Shown piece by piece: positions 1-6,208 of a DNA stretch of 47,453 nucleotides. Source of the stretch: an uncultured Saprospiraceae bacterium (GTDB taxonomy: Bacteria; Bacteroidota; Bacteroidia; Chitinophagales; Saprospiraceae); the NCBI GenBank assembly GCA_938001865.1, contig CALLAW010000010.1, positions 1 to 47,453 on the forward strand, given 5' to 3'. Each line of letters begins with the position of its first letter. Within the stretch, counting starts at the first letter, position 1. The notes beneath the pieces are model-generated. The model ran no database searches and was not told the DNA's origin. It worked only from the letters and a program-made list of their open reading frames with translations. A program made the position numbers and the translations under genes.

Positions 1-1
1 A

Positions 2-103
2 TTTACAGAAATAAAGACATTTGATTGGGGAAGAGAATTATTTATGCACGACCCTTCAGGAGTATTGTGGCATTTTTGTGAATTAAAAAAAGAACTTAAA
101 TAA
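2..103 (+). CDS. VOC (glyoxalase/bleomycin-resistance-like) protein, C-terminal end only
   Basis: The reading frame opens at the window edge and gives 33 residues before TAA. It ends in 'FMHDPSGVLWHFCELKK', which matches the last strand of vicinal-oxygen-chelate proteins, where a D-P-x-G-x-x-W/I-H/E pattern carries a metal-ligand position. The substrate cannot be inferred from this fragment. The gene is the content of the first, truncated cassette, and its stop lies 12 bases before the first attC-like site. VOC genes are common passengers in chromosomal integrons. The 5' part is outside the window. Confidence 0.6.
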   Translation, partial: FTEIKTFDWGRELFMHDPSGVLWHFCELKKELK

Positions 104-113
104 AAGAAAGCCA

Positions 114-190
114 GCCGATAACATTAGATATGATCGCATATCTGCTTCGTTCCTCGCAGAGACGACGACATATCATTATCCGTTATGATC
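114..190 (+). other. attC-like recombination site 1
   Basis: The site opens with R''-like CGATAAC (116-122) and closes with R'-like GTTATGA (182-188). Between them the arms pair imperfectly: GATATG (127-132) with CATATC (169-174), TCG (134-136) with CGA (166-168), and TCTGC (141-145) with GCAGA (156-160), around a loop of about 10 bases. The unpaired bases between the outer AAC/GTT and the inner arm resemble the unpaired central spacer of attC. The folded single strand is what an IntI recombinase would recognise. R' departs from the textbook GTTRRRY after the fourth base. Confidence 0.65.
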
Positions 191-197
191 TATTAGA

Positions 198-860
198 ATG
201 AAGAAAAATATACTAAATATAATAATGCTTTTAATTGCTATCAACTGCCAACTAATTGGTCAAGATGAAAATGCAATTATTCACACCAACTACGAATTCA
301 TAAACATGGAAATGAACTTCAACATAATAGTTAATGGTGTAGATGTAAGCCAAACGAAACAAGAGTACTCAATACCAATAAATAAAATCGGTTTTGATAC
401 ATTAGAAGTTAGTTTCAATAATAATTCGCCAAGCATCGCAATTATGAAAATGAAACCTAATCAAATCTACCAACTGAATTCTAATTCATGCAGTATGTAT
501 GTAATCCATCCTAAAAAAGAACCAAAACAAGGAATGGTGCAATTCAGAATTGAAAATAGAGATACTTCAAGTTATTTGGTTAGTGTTGATGAACTAAACG
601 AGCGAAAAATCAACAGAGAAACAATAGATGAATTCTATTATACACCACCTTCGGCAAATTGCCGATTTTCGGCTAAATCACTATTAATAAAATCAGTTGA
701 AGGAGAAAACATAATAAAAATACCATTCCATTTCTTACACGGTGAATTGGTTGGAGTTTTGTATGATGGAGAAACCAAAACAGCCGAAGTTAACCTGTTT
801 GGCTATATCCGAACTGAAAAAGACTACAGATATAAAAATGATCACGAAAACAAAAGATAA
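198..860 (+). CDS. Orphan secreted protein in a cassette
   Basis: The 220-residue product starts with a typical signal peptide (two Lys, a hydrophobic stretch to about residue 18, then a short polar 'CQLIGQ' region suited to signal peptidase I). The mature part is rich in Asn, Ile, Glu and Lys, with alternating hydrophobic residues that suggest a beta-rich exported domain. I recognise no domain. The ATG lies 14 bases after the upstream attC-like R' box, and the stop lies 2 bases before the next one, so the gene fills its cassette, as is usual in integrons. Codon choice (AAA, AAT, ATA, ATT) differs visibly from the ATC/CTC-rich genes right of 2600, suggesting separate origin. Confidence 0.75.
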   Translation: MKKNILNIIMLLIAINCQLIGQDENAIIHTNYEFINMEMNFNIIVNGVDVSQTKQEYSIPINKIGFDTLEVSFNNNSPSIAIMKMKPNQIYQLNSNSCSMYVIHPKKEPKQGMVQFRIENRDTSSYLVSVDELNERKINRETIDEFYYTPPSANCRFSAKSLLIKSVEGENIIKIPFHFLHGELVGVLYDGETKTAEVNLFGYIRTEKDYRYKNDHENKR

Positions 861-862
861 CA

Positions 863-933
863 GATCATAACAAGGCATAATCAGAGAATCACTCCTTCGT
901 CGTGACTCTAGATATGCCCGATACGTTAGCTGT
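863..933 (+). other. attC-like recombination site 2
   Basis: The R''-like GATCATAAC (863-871) is the exact reverse complement of GTTATGATC at 182-190, the start of the same cassette. The R' side is GTTAGCTGT (925-933). Inner arms pair as GGCATA (874-879) with TATGCC (913-918), and AGAG..TCAC (883-892) with GTGACTCT (902-909). Two unpaired adenines at 887-888 are placed like attC extrahelical bases. The 9-base loop (893-901) resembles the loop of site 1. No T tract follows, so a terminator is a poorer explanation. Confidence 0.7.
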
Positions 934-983
934 AACGAGATATCAAGAAACTAAAATTGTACAAAAAACGTTAAGTTTATACG

Positions 984-1238
984 ATGGCAACTAAAAAGAA
1001 ATACTTAACATATCTAGAAGATACACCAAAACATCACTTAGAGATTGAAAAAGTGGCCAAATCCTCTACTAAGAAGGCAATTGCTGCCTCACATCGCAAA
1101 TCTGTACCTGTAACCTTTATGGAAGGAGAGAAAATTGTTAAAGTAGGCCCAAAAGGCAAGAAATCAGTAGTAGGAACAATAAAAAACAATCGAAGAAAAG
1201 TGAAAGTAGGTGCTAAATCAAGAATATCTAAAAAATAG
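984..1238 (+). CDS. Small basic protein, probable antitoxin of the zeta-like kinase
   Basis: The 84-residue, very basic protein has about a quarter Lys and Arg and no signal peptide. Its C-terminal half is a short beta-rich stretch of 'VPVTFMEGEKIVKVGPKGKKSVVG' type character. Its 3' end overlaps the downstream P-loop kinase gene by 29 bases in another frame, which couples their translation. A small gene directly upstream of and overlapping a zeta-type kinase fits an antitoxin. The sequence itself is not one I recognise, so the assignment rests on context and on knowledge that toxin-antitoxin pairs are frequent integron cassettes. A nucleic-acid-binding role is an alternative suggested by the basic charge. 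Confidence 0.6.
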   Translation: MATKKKYLTYLEDTPKHHLEIEKVAKSSTKKAIAASHRKSVPVTFMEGEKIVKVGPKGKKSVVGTIKNNRRKVKVGAKSRISKK

Positions 1239-1953
1239 AAGACTTAGAGTATTTGGAGGTCCAAACGGCTCTGGAAAATCTACAATTCTTGAGCAAATAG
1301 ATTCGAAATTTGATATTGGTTACTATATCAATGCCGATGAAATCGAAAAGCAGCTTAAATCGACTCAACTTGTAAACTTAAAAGATTACGGAATTCAAGA
1401 TTTCGATTCAAAAAAATTTAAGAAAGCCAGTCGAAATCATTCACTCATCAAAAAAGCTAAGGTCGACGGCTATGAAATTGACTTGTACTTTGAAAACAAT
1501 TCCATTCTCAATCCTGATAAAATTTCACATTCTTACGAAGCTGCTTTCCTAGCCGATATTCTGCGAACCGAACTATTGCAACTCGGTAAAAAGTTTGCAT
1601 ATGAAACTGTAATGTCTCATAAATCTAAAATTGAATTCTTCAAAACTGCACAAAAAGCAGGTTATAAAAACTATTTATACTTTATCTCAACTGAATCCCC
1701 AGTAATCAATATTGAAAGGGTCAATCAAAGAGTAAAATTAGGAGGGCACCCAGTTGCAAAAGGAAAAATAGAAAGTAGATATTACAATTCGCTGGCAAAT
1801 TTAAAACCAGCAGTTCAAAATACATATAGAACATTTATATTCGACAATTCTGGAGAAAAACCGAACTTGATTTTAGAGGTTTTTAAAGGAGAAGAAGTAA
1901 CATTCTATAATAATGAAATACCTCATTGGGTAGATAAGTATTTGTTGGATTAA
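1210..1953 (+). CDS. Zeta-toxin-type P-loop kinase (toxin component)
   Basis: The 247-residue protein has a Walker A loop GPNGSGKST at residues 17-25, right at the N-terminus. This matches the zeta toxin / AAA_33 kinase family, whose members phosphorylate UDP-N-acetylglucosamine or related small molecules. Other family-like segments follow: 'YYINADEI' (the N/D-A-D-x-I substrate region) and 'FAYETVMSH' (the E-T-x-x-S/G loop). The start is a GTG at 1210 inside the preceding gene. No better start exists between that codon and the Walker motif, and the protein would otherwise lose its first strand. It shares a cassette with its candidate antitoxin, which would stabilise the array. Biochemical toxicity is inferred. 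Confidence 0.75.
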   Translation: MLNQEYLKNRRLRVFGGPNGSGKSTILEQIDSKFDIGYYINADEIEKQLKSTQLVNLKDYGIQDFDSKKFKKASRNHSLIKKAKVDGYEIDLYFENNSILNPDKISHSYEAAFLADILRTELLQLGKKFAYETVMSHKSKIEFFKTAQKAGYKNYLYFISTESPVINIERVNQRVKLGGHPVAKGKIESRYYNSLANLKPAVQNTYRTFIFDNSGEKPNLILEVFKGEEVTFYNNEIPHWVDKYLLD

Positions 1954-1966
1954 AAATAAAATCGCA

Positions 1967-2016
1967 ACAGCTAACAATAGATAAGAAGTAATAGCTCCTT
2001 TATCCACGTTGTGGAA
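1967..2016 (+). other. attC-like recombination site 3 (last recognisable, short form)
   Basis: The R''-like ACAGCTAAC (1967-1975) is the exact complement of GTTAGCTGT (925-933), the start of its own cassette. A compact hairpin follows, pairing GATAA (1980-1984) with TTATC (2000-2004) plus short inner pairs. R'-like GTTGTGG starts at 2008. The whole site is about 48 bases, near the lower size limit for attC. No complement of GTTGTGGAA is visible downstream, so this is probably the last intact site of the array. Confidence 0.62.
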
Positions 2017-2046
2017 ACATTCATTCATTTAGACTAGCATCCATCT

Positions 2047-2092
2047 GATATATGACGGCATAGCGGGAGCCAAACAAGGCATGATATGACGG
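2047..2092 (+). repeat. 9-base direct repeat ATATGACGG around the hicB start
   Basis: ATATGACGG occurs at 2050-2058 and again at 2084-2092, where it contains the hicB start codon. The copies are 34 bases apart and lie in similar contexts (GATATATGACGG and ATGATATGACGG). HicB proteins often bind their own promoter, so the pair could be an operator. A small duplication at the array edge is the other reading. Confidence 0.35.
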
Positions 2093-2451
2093 ATAAGCTT
2101 ATATACAAAGAATTTATTGGGACAGTCCATTTCTCAACTTCGGATGAAGTCTTCTTCGGCAAAATTGAAGGTGTAAACGACTTAGTCACTTTTGAAGCTA
2201 AAACAGTACCAAAACTAAAGAAAGCCTTCAAGGAAGCAGTCGAAGATTACTTGGATTTGTGCAAAGAAACTGGAAAAGAAGTTTTCAAATCGTTTAAAGG
2301 ATCCTTCAATATTCGACTAAACCCTGAATTGCATTCCAAACTTTTCCAAAACGCCACTTTGGAAGGCAAGACATTAAACCAATACGTAAAAGAGGCAATA
2401 ATTGATAAACTGTCAAATGAAGATGGAAAGCCATCATATAACACAGTATGA
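2086..2451 (+). CDS. hicB: HicB-family antitoxin, orphan
   Basis: The 121-residue protein has the two-part HicB layout. An N-terminal degraded-RNase-H-like fold covers residues 5-60 ('FIGTVHFSTSDEVFFGKIEG'). A C-terminal ribbon-helix-helix-like segment covers about 73-110 ('FNIRLNPELHSKL', then 'NQYVKEAIIDKL') and would bind operator DNA. HicB normally neutralises the small mRNase HicA encoded next to it. No HicA-sized frame with its GSHxxF-type motif is seen on either side, and only 78 bases separate this gene from the last attC-like site. Orphan HicB proteins can act as regulators. The gene is AT-rich like the cassette genes but has no recognisable attC after it. Confidence 0.8.
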   Translation: MTDKLIYKEFIGTVHFSTSDEVFFGKIEGVNDLVTFEAKTVPKLKKAFKEAVEDYLDLCKETGKEVFKSFKGSFNIRLNPELHSKLFQNATLEGKTLNQYVKEAIIDKLSNEDGKPSYNTV

Positions 2452-2455
2452 TCGG

Positions 2456-2498
2456 TGATGGTTCGTACCTCACCACTCCTGATATAGCCGAACCATCA
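2456..2498. repeat. 10-base perfect inverted repeat after hicB
   Basis: TGATGGTTCG (2456-2465) pairs perfectly with CGAACCATCA (2489-2498) across a 23-base loop, starting 5 bases after the hicB stop. There is no T tract, and the orientation is GTT...AAC, opposite to the attC sites. It may be a weak or Rho-assisted terminator, or a cassette remnant. Confidence 0.45.
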
Positions 2499-2595
2499 GT
2501 CCGATGTCACACACCCCAATACTCTCTGAGATACTGCCAACTCTAAGGTCAACGCATGCCATACAAAGCATGCTGAGATAACCAACACTCTCTTA

Positions 2596-3069
2596 TCAGG
2601 AGAGTTCTCCATTGGCAATCAGATCATCTACTGCGGTAATCCGGTAATCAAAGATGTGATTGAGCATTCGCTTGACGAAGAGTGTATGTGCTATCCGACC
2701 TAAGATACCAAGCGGCATCCCATAGTGGACCACGTCTTTCATCAATATCCCACCCTCTTTCTCTTCGAAGAAGTGCTGATGATGCCAAAACCTATATGGA
2801 CCAAATCGCTGTTCGTCGATAAAGAACTCTCCATCCTTCACTTGACTAATCTCAGTAGCCCACCTCAGCGGTATACCCAAGAGTGGTTTGACGATGTAGG
2901 TGATGATCTGCCCAGGATACATCTCCTCCATCCCAAAGGTAGAGGTAATCTTGAATGAGAGAAAATCAGGTGTAATCTTCGGTAAATTGAGCGGTGATGA
3001 AAAGAAGGTCCATGCTCCTTCCTTACTGATTGGTAAGAATTGTTCTCTTTGAAGGATGTATAACTTCAT
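2596..3069 (-). CDS. SRPBCC (START/polyketide-cyclase-like) domain protein
   Basis: The 157-residue cytoplasmic protein matches the SRPBCC helix-grip family found beside or fused to nucleoside-sugar epimerases. It begins with the 'REQFLPISKEGAWTFFSSP' strand, continues with 'NLPKITP' and 'GQIITYIVKPLLGIP', and ends with 'MKDVVHYGMPLGILGRI'. Such proteins form a hydrophobic cavity for a ligand. The ligand here is unknown. I placed the start at the Met of 'MKLYILQRE' (3067-3069), because the 29 upstream in-frame residues are basic and not family-like. No partner gene sits next to it. The right edge of the accessory region lies just before it. Confidence 0.8.
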   Translation of the reverse strand: MKLYILQREQFLPISKEGAWTFFSSPLNLPKITPDFLSFKITSTFGMEEMYPGQIITYIVKPLLGIPLRWATEISQVKDGEFFIDEQRFGPYRFWHHQHFFEEKEGGILMKDVVHYGMPLGILGRIAHTLFVKRMLNHIFDYRITAVDDLIANGELS

Positions 3070-3346
3070 GTTGATATCTCTGTTTAATGTTACTTTCCTA
3101 TACGATCGTCGTCTAATGTCAGAACAATGTGGTGAGTAAAAGGTTTTTTCAGGCAAGACTTTGATTTAAATCAAAAATTTTGGTCTAGTGAAGAGCTAAT
3201 TACTCACCTTAAAAACAGAAAATCTGAGCATGTAACTGAGTTATGGCTTTTATTGGATACTAAGATCGAACTTTGAAACCCTCGTCTTAGTTACCCTACT
3301 GAAGTCAGAGTTAACTCATATTCTTTCACAGCTCAATTTATATCCT

Positions 3347-3814
3347 ATGAATACTCAACAATACAACATTCGGTTATTTGTCCTGTCAGGACTCTCACTC
3401 TTCTTTGCACTGCCAACTGCACTGTGCAACAATCCAGCTACTTCCAACGAAGATATCTGCTCTGATGTCATCGAGCTCTCGATCAAGCACGATGACAATG
3501 CAGAAGAAATCTCATGGACACTGGTCAATATCGATCAGTCAATCAAAGTCGCTGATGGCGAATATTTCACTCAAGAAGATGACTTCCAAACAGTCGAGAC
3601 AGCAGTATGTCTACCTTCAGGATGCTATGAACTTACGGTCTATGACTCATGGGGTGATGGTATCTGTAATGGGAGTAATGATGATCAGACAATCAATATT
3701 ACGAGCCAGTCTGGTATCTCACTGATCACCTCCAATGGAAAATTTGAAGATTTTATTTCAGTAGAGTTTTGTGTAGATGAGAATGGGACGTCCATCTCTC
3801 AGCCACGAACGTAA
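3347..3814 (+). CDS. Small secreted protein with DxxGDGIC module
   Basis: The 155-residue product has a signal peptide (hydrophobic residues about 10-27, 'ALC' cleavage region). It carries one copy of a Cys-containing module whose core reads 'CLPSGCYELTVYDSWGDGIC'. This module is familiar from multidomain exported proteins of Saprospiria and related Bacteroidota, where it accompanies peptidases and adhesins. The D-x-x-G-D-G pattern suggests Ca2+ binding, and four or more Cys could form disulfides. There is no C-terminal type IX sorting domain. Here the module stands alone, so it may be a small surface or periplasmic protein. Transcription ends at the terminator 25 bases downstream. Confidence 0.7.
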   Translation: MNTQQYNIRLFVLSGLSLFFALPTALCNNPATSNEDICSDVIELSIKHDDNAEEISWTLVNIDQSIKVADGEYFTQEDDFQTVETAVCLPSGCYELTVYDSWGDGICNGSNDDQTINITSQSGISLITSNGKFEDFISVEFCVDENGTSISQPRT

Positions 3815-3838
3815 TAATACCAAAAAAAACATATACTC

Positions 3839-3875
3839 ATGGAGTGATACAGCAATGTGTCACTCCATTTTTTTT
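3839..3875 (+). terminator. Rho-independent terminator
   Basis: ATGGAGTGA (3839-3847) pairs with TCACTCCAT (3860-3868). The stem extends by the neighbouring AC/GT pairs and is followed by a run of T up to 3875. It closes the small secreted-protein gene. Confidence 0.9.
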
Positions 3876-3961
3876 GTAATTCTATTGTCTGAGTAAACTT
3901 TAGTACCCGAATCTTCATACATTAGAGAACCAAAGTATTCATCTTACTCAACTTATCTATT

Positions 3962-5458
3962 ATGGCGTTGAAACTGCTCACATTACTCAGTTTGATGGTA
4001 TTGGGTCTCACGACTTGCAATCAGAAACTCTCCAATACAAACAATAATCAGCATCAATCTTCTCACCTCACAGAAGTGGCAAATGAAGAAACCGAACCGC
4101 TGCTCATCGTAGATCCGCCACCGCTCCCGACCGGAAATGCCATGTCCAATGCTCAATCTAACTTCAAGACTTACTGTAGCGGCTGTCATGGTGCTAATGC
4201 AAATGTATTCGTAGATAGGAAGTGGCAGCATGGGAGTGATAGACCCAATCTAATCAAGTCCATCAGAAGTGGTATCATCACGGATGGCATGCCTGCATTT
4301 GACACAACATTTACCAACAGTGAACTAGAGGAGCTAGCTGATTATATCCTGAAGGCAATAGCGCAGCGATCCACATACCAGACCGAAACCCAGAAAACTC
4401 CCAAGTACTCAAAGACACAAGATTACACACTGGTCATAGATACTGTGGCTACTGATGCAGAGATCCCCTGGGGACTCAAGGTAGATAAGCAAGGCACTCT
4501 CTACTATACTGATCGTAAAGGTGATCTGTACCTCAAGACTCCTCAGAATGATGCGATAAAAGTTGCAGGCATACCTCAGGTGTGGGAGCATGGTCAAGGG
4601 GGACTGATGGATATTGCCCTTCACCCACAGTTTGAAGACAATCAGAGGCTATATCTAACTTACTCTAAGCAAAAATCAGGGACTAACCTAGGTACCACAG
4701 TCCTGATCACAGGGATACTTGAGAGCAATGAACTTACACAGGTCAGACAACTCTTCGAGGCTCTACCCTATGTGGATACTCGATATCACTTCGGATCTCG
4801 TGTGGTATTTGATCGCAGCGGATACTTATATGTCTCAGTGGGAGATAGAGGCAAGAGAGATGATCATCCTCAGTATCTAAGTAATGATTGCGGTAAGATA
4901 CATCGACTCCACCTCGATGGGAAAATTCCAGACGACAATCCATTTAAAGACGAAGATGGCAAACCGCTTTCGATCTGGTCTTATGGTCATCGGAATCCAC
5001 AAGGACTCATCTACGATGCTGCCAATAATACCATCTGGGACAACGAGCATGGACCTAGAGGAGGAGACGAGCTAAATCTCATCGAGAAAGGTCAAAACTA
5101 TGGCTGGCCGATCGTCTCCTATGGGATCAATTACAATGGTACACCGTTTACCAATCTGACGACACAGGAAGGTATGATCGATGCTAAGACCACTTGGGTC
5201 CCTTCCATAGCACCGAGTGGTATGGCGATCATCGATAGTCCACAGTACTCAGCATGGACTGGCAACATCTTGACTGGATCATTGAGATTTGACTACATCA
5301 GTAGGGTCAAGATAGACAATAACCGCGTGGTCGAAGAAGAACGAATCCTAGAAGGAATAGGAAGGGTCAGATCGGTAGAGATGGGTCGAGACGGATATCT
5401 TTATGTCGGAGTCGAAGAGCCTGGAAGAATACTCAGAGTCAGTGTCATGGAGCAATAA
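3962..5458 (+). CDS. Lipoprotein: cytochrome c fused to PQQ-dependent aldose sugar dehydrogenase
   Basis: The 498-residue protein has a lipoprotein signal ending in 'LGLTTC' (Cys19). A class I cytochrome c domain follows, with haem motif CSGCH at 72-76 and a likely axial Met110 ('DGMP'). From about residue 165 comes a six-bladed propeller of the glucose/sorbosone dehydrogenase (soluble aldose sugar dehydrogenase) family, with 'EIPWGL', 'HGQGGLMDIALHP', 'FGSRVVFD', 'VSVGDRG', 'IWSYGHRNPQGL' and 'EHGPRGGDELN'. The enzyme would oxidise sugars on the outer face and pass electrons from PQQ to the attached haem. The exact sugar is unknown. The gene is 21 bases from the aquaporin gene and probably co-transcribed with it. 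Confidence 0.88.
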   Translation: MALKLLTLLSLMVLGLTTCNQKLSNTNNNQHQSSHLTEVANEETEPLLIVDPPPLPTGNAMSNAQSNFKTYCSGCHGANANVFVDRKWQHGSDRPNLIKSIRSGIITDGMPAFDTTFTNSELEELADYILKAIAQRSTYQTETQKTPKYSKTQDYTLVIDTVATDAEIPWGLKVDKQGTLYYTDRKGDLYLKTPQNDAIKVAGIPQVWEHGQGGLMDIALHPQFEDNQRLYLTYSKQKSGTNLGTTVLITGILESNELTQVRQLFEALPYVDTRYHFGSRVVFDRSGYLYVSVGDRGKRDDHPQYLSNDCGKIHRLHLDGKIPDDNPFKDEDGKPLSIWSYGHRNPQGLIYDAANNTIWDNEHGPRGGDELNLIEKGQNYGWPIVSYGINYNGTPFTNLTTQEGMIDAKTTWVPSIAPSGMAIIDSPQYSAWTGNILTGSLRFDYISRVKIDNNRVVEEERILEGIGRVRSVEMGRDGYLYVGVEEPGRILRVSVMEQ

Positions 5459-5479
5459 TCGCAGCTAAGTACAAGCTCT

Positions 5480-6100
5480 ATGATCAAATATCTCCATGAA
5501 TTCTTCGGGACATTCTTCCTCTCACTTGCCATCATCTACAGTCTCAGTACAGGTCATTGGGGAGCATATCAACCACTGGTGATCGGTACTATCTTAGTAG
5601 TGCTTATCTATGGTGATCGGAAAGTATCTGGAGCTCACTACAACCCCGCTGTGACTCTTGGATTCTGGATCAGAGGGAAGTGTCAGCTATCGCAAGCCCT
5701 TGGCTATATCGCTGTCCAACTGGGAGCAGGAGCGGGAGTTGCATATCTCTATCACTCCTACTCTACTGCAGTCATCACACCATCACAAGACCTCCTACCC
5801 CTCGGGATAGCAGAGCTACTAGGGACTCTGATACTCGTCTATGTAATCTTATTCGTGGCGATCTCTGATCGGACAGCTAACAATCATTACTATGGACTAG
5901 CCATAGGCTACACTGTATCGATCTGTGCATACTTCTTGGGAGGATATGGATCACATGGATGTTTTAATCCTGCTGTAGCATTAGTAACATTACTTACGGG
6001 GTTCAATACTGGGATTCATTTCATTGTCATTGTGCTTGCTAATCTGATTGGTGGAGTGTTAGCAGCTACATTTTTTGCAAGAGTATTTCCAAGATCATGA
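5480..6100 (+). CDS. MIP-family aquaporin-like channel with a non-standard second NPA loop
   Basis: The 206-residue membrane protein has six hydrophobic segments and the two half-helix loops of aquaporins. The first is 'SGAHYNPAVTL' (NPA 55-57) and the second is 'HGCFNPAVALV' (NPA 163-165). In nearly all aquaporins and glycerol facilitators the second NPA is followed by the selectivity-filter Arg (NPAR). Here that position is Val166, so both loops read NPAV. The channel should still form an hourglass pore, but with altered selectivity. The substrate (water, small polyol or other neutral solute) is open. The gene lies directly downstream of the sugar dehydrogenase. Confidence 0.85.
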   Translation: MIKYLHEFFGTFFLSLAIIYSLSTGHWGAYQPLVIGTILVVLIYGDRKVSGAHYNPAVTLGFWIRGKCQLSQALGYIAVQLGAGAGVAYLYHSYSTAVITPSQDLLPLGIAELLGTLILVYVILFVAISDRTANNHYYGLAIGYTVSICAYFLGGYGSHGCFNPAVALVTLLTGFNTGIHFIVIVLANLIGGVLAATFFARVFPRS

Positions 6101-6146
6101 TTGATGATCGATTAATTGCCATGGATGTCTAACTCTAGGTAAATGT

Positions 6147-6180
6147 ATTGGGGGATATTAAACATAAATGAATATCTTGC
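6147..6180 (+). promoter_or_regulatory. Candidate Bacteroidota promoter for the 6209 gene
   Basis: TATCTTGC (6173-6180) fits the -7 box TAnnTTTG with one mismatch. ATTG (6147-6150) lies 22 bases upstream, near the -33 TTTG spacing. Transcription would start near 6187, which supports the ATG at 6209 over the TTG at 6188. Confidence 0.35.
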
Positions 6181-6208
6181 GTTATAATTGGCAGATGCAA
6201 ATCAAGAT

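Larger units (their letters stand above)
1..2008 (+). mobile_element. Integron-type gene-cassette array, 3' end (no integrase in window)
   Basis: Three attC-like palindromes (116-188, 863-933, 1967-2014) each follow the stop codon of a + strand gene and split the region into cassettes: one truncated at the window edge, one at 183-925 (743 bases) and one at 926-2008 (1083 bases). The 9 bases at each cassette start (GTTATGATC at 182, GTTAGCTGT at 925) are exact complements of the 9 bases opening the attC at that cassette's own end (GATCATAAC at 863, ACAGCTAAC at 1967). Integron cassettes are expected to show this because both half-sites come from the same circular molecule. The genes are AT-richer than the rest of the window, share orientation and are functionally unrelated, and one cassette carries a toxin-antitoxin pair. 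The integrase and attI would lie to the left. If none exists there, this is a CALIN-type array (attC cluster lacking an integrase). Confidence 0.72.

Noticed and set aside
863-933. The palindromes at 114-190 and 863-933 as ordinary terminators
   Set aside because: Neither has a T tract, both have matching AAC/GTT ends with unpaired spacers, and their outer bases follow the cassette-end rule.
2456-2498. Inverted repeat after hicB as an attC site
   Set aside because: The arms run GTT...AAC, not AAC...GTT, and there are no separate L/R boxes or boundary complementarity.
2009-2595. hicB as a further complete integron cassette
   Set aside because: Its attC should open with TTCCACAAC, the complement of the boundary at 2008. 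That sequence and any AAC...GTT palindrome are absent downstream, so only a decayed cassette remains possible.
2725-2958. Open frames opposite the SRPBCC gene, and similar antisense frames across prohibitin, purN, gap, pgk and others
   Set aside because: The opposite strand carries a recognisable protein family over the same bases. The antisense products have no family features and arise from the codon bias of this genome.
3378-3725. Alternative + strand frame inside the small secreted-protein gene
   Set aside because: It lacks a signal peptide or family pattern and is rich in Ser and Met. The other frame has a signal peptide and the known DxxGDGIC module.
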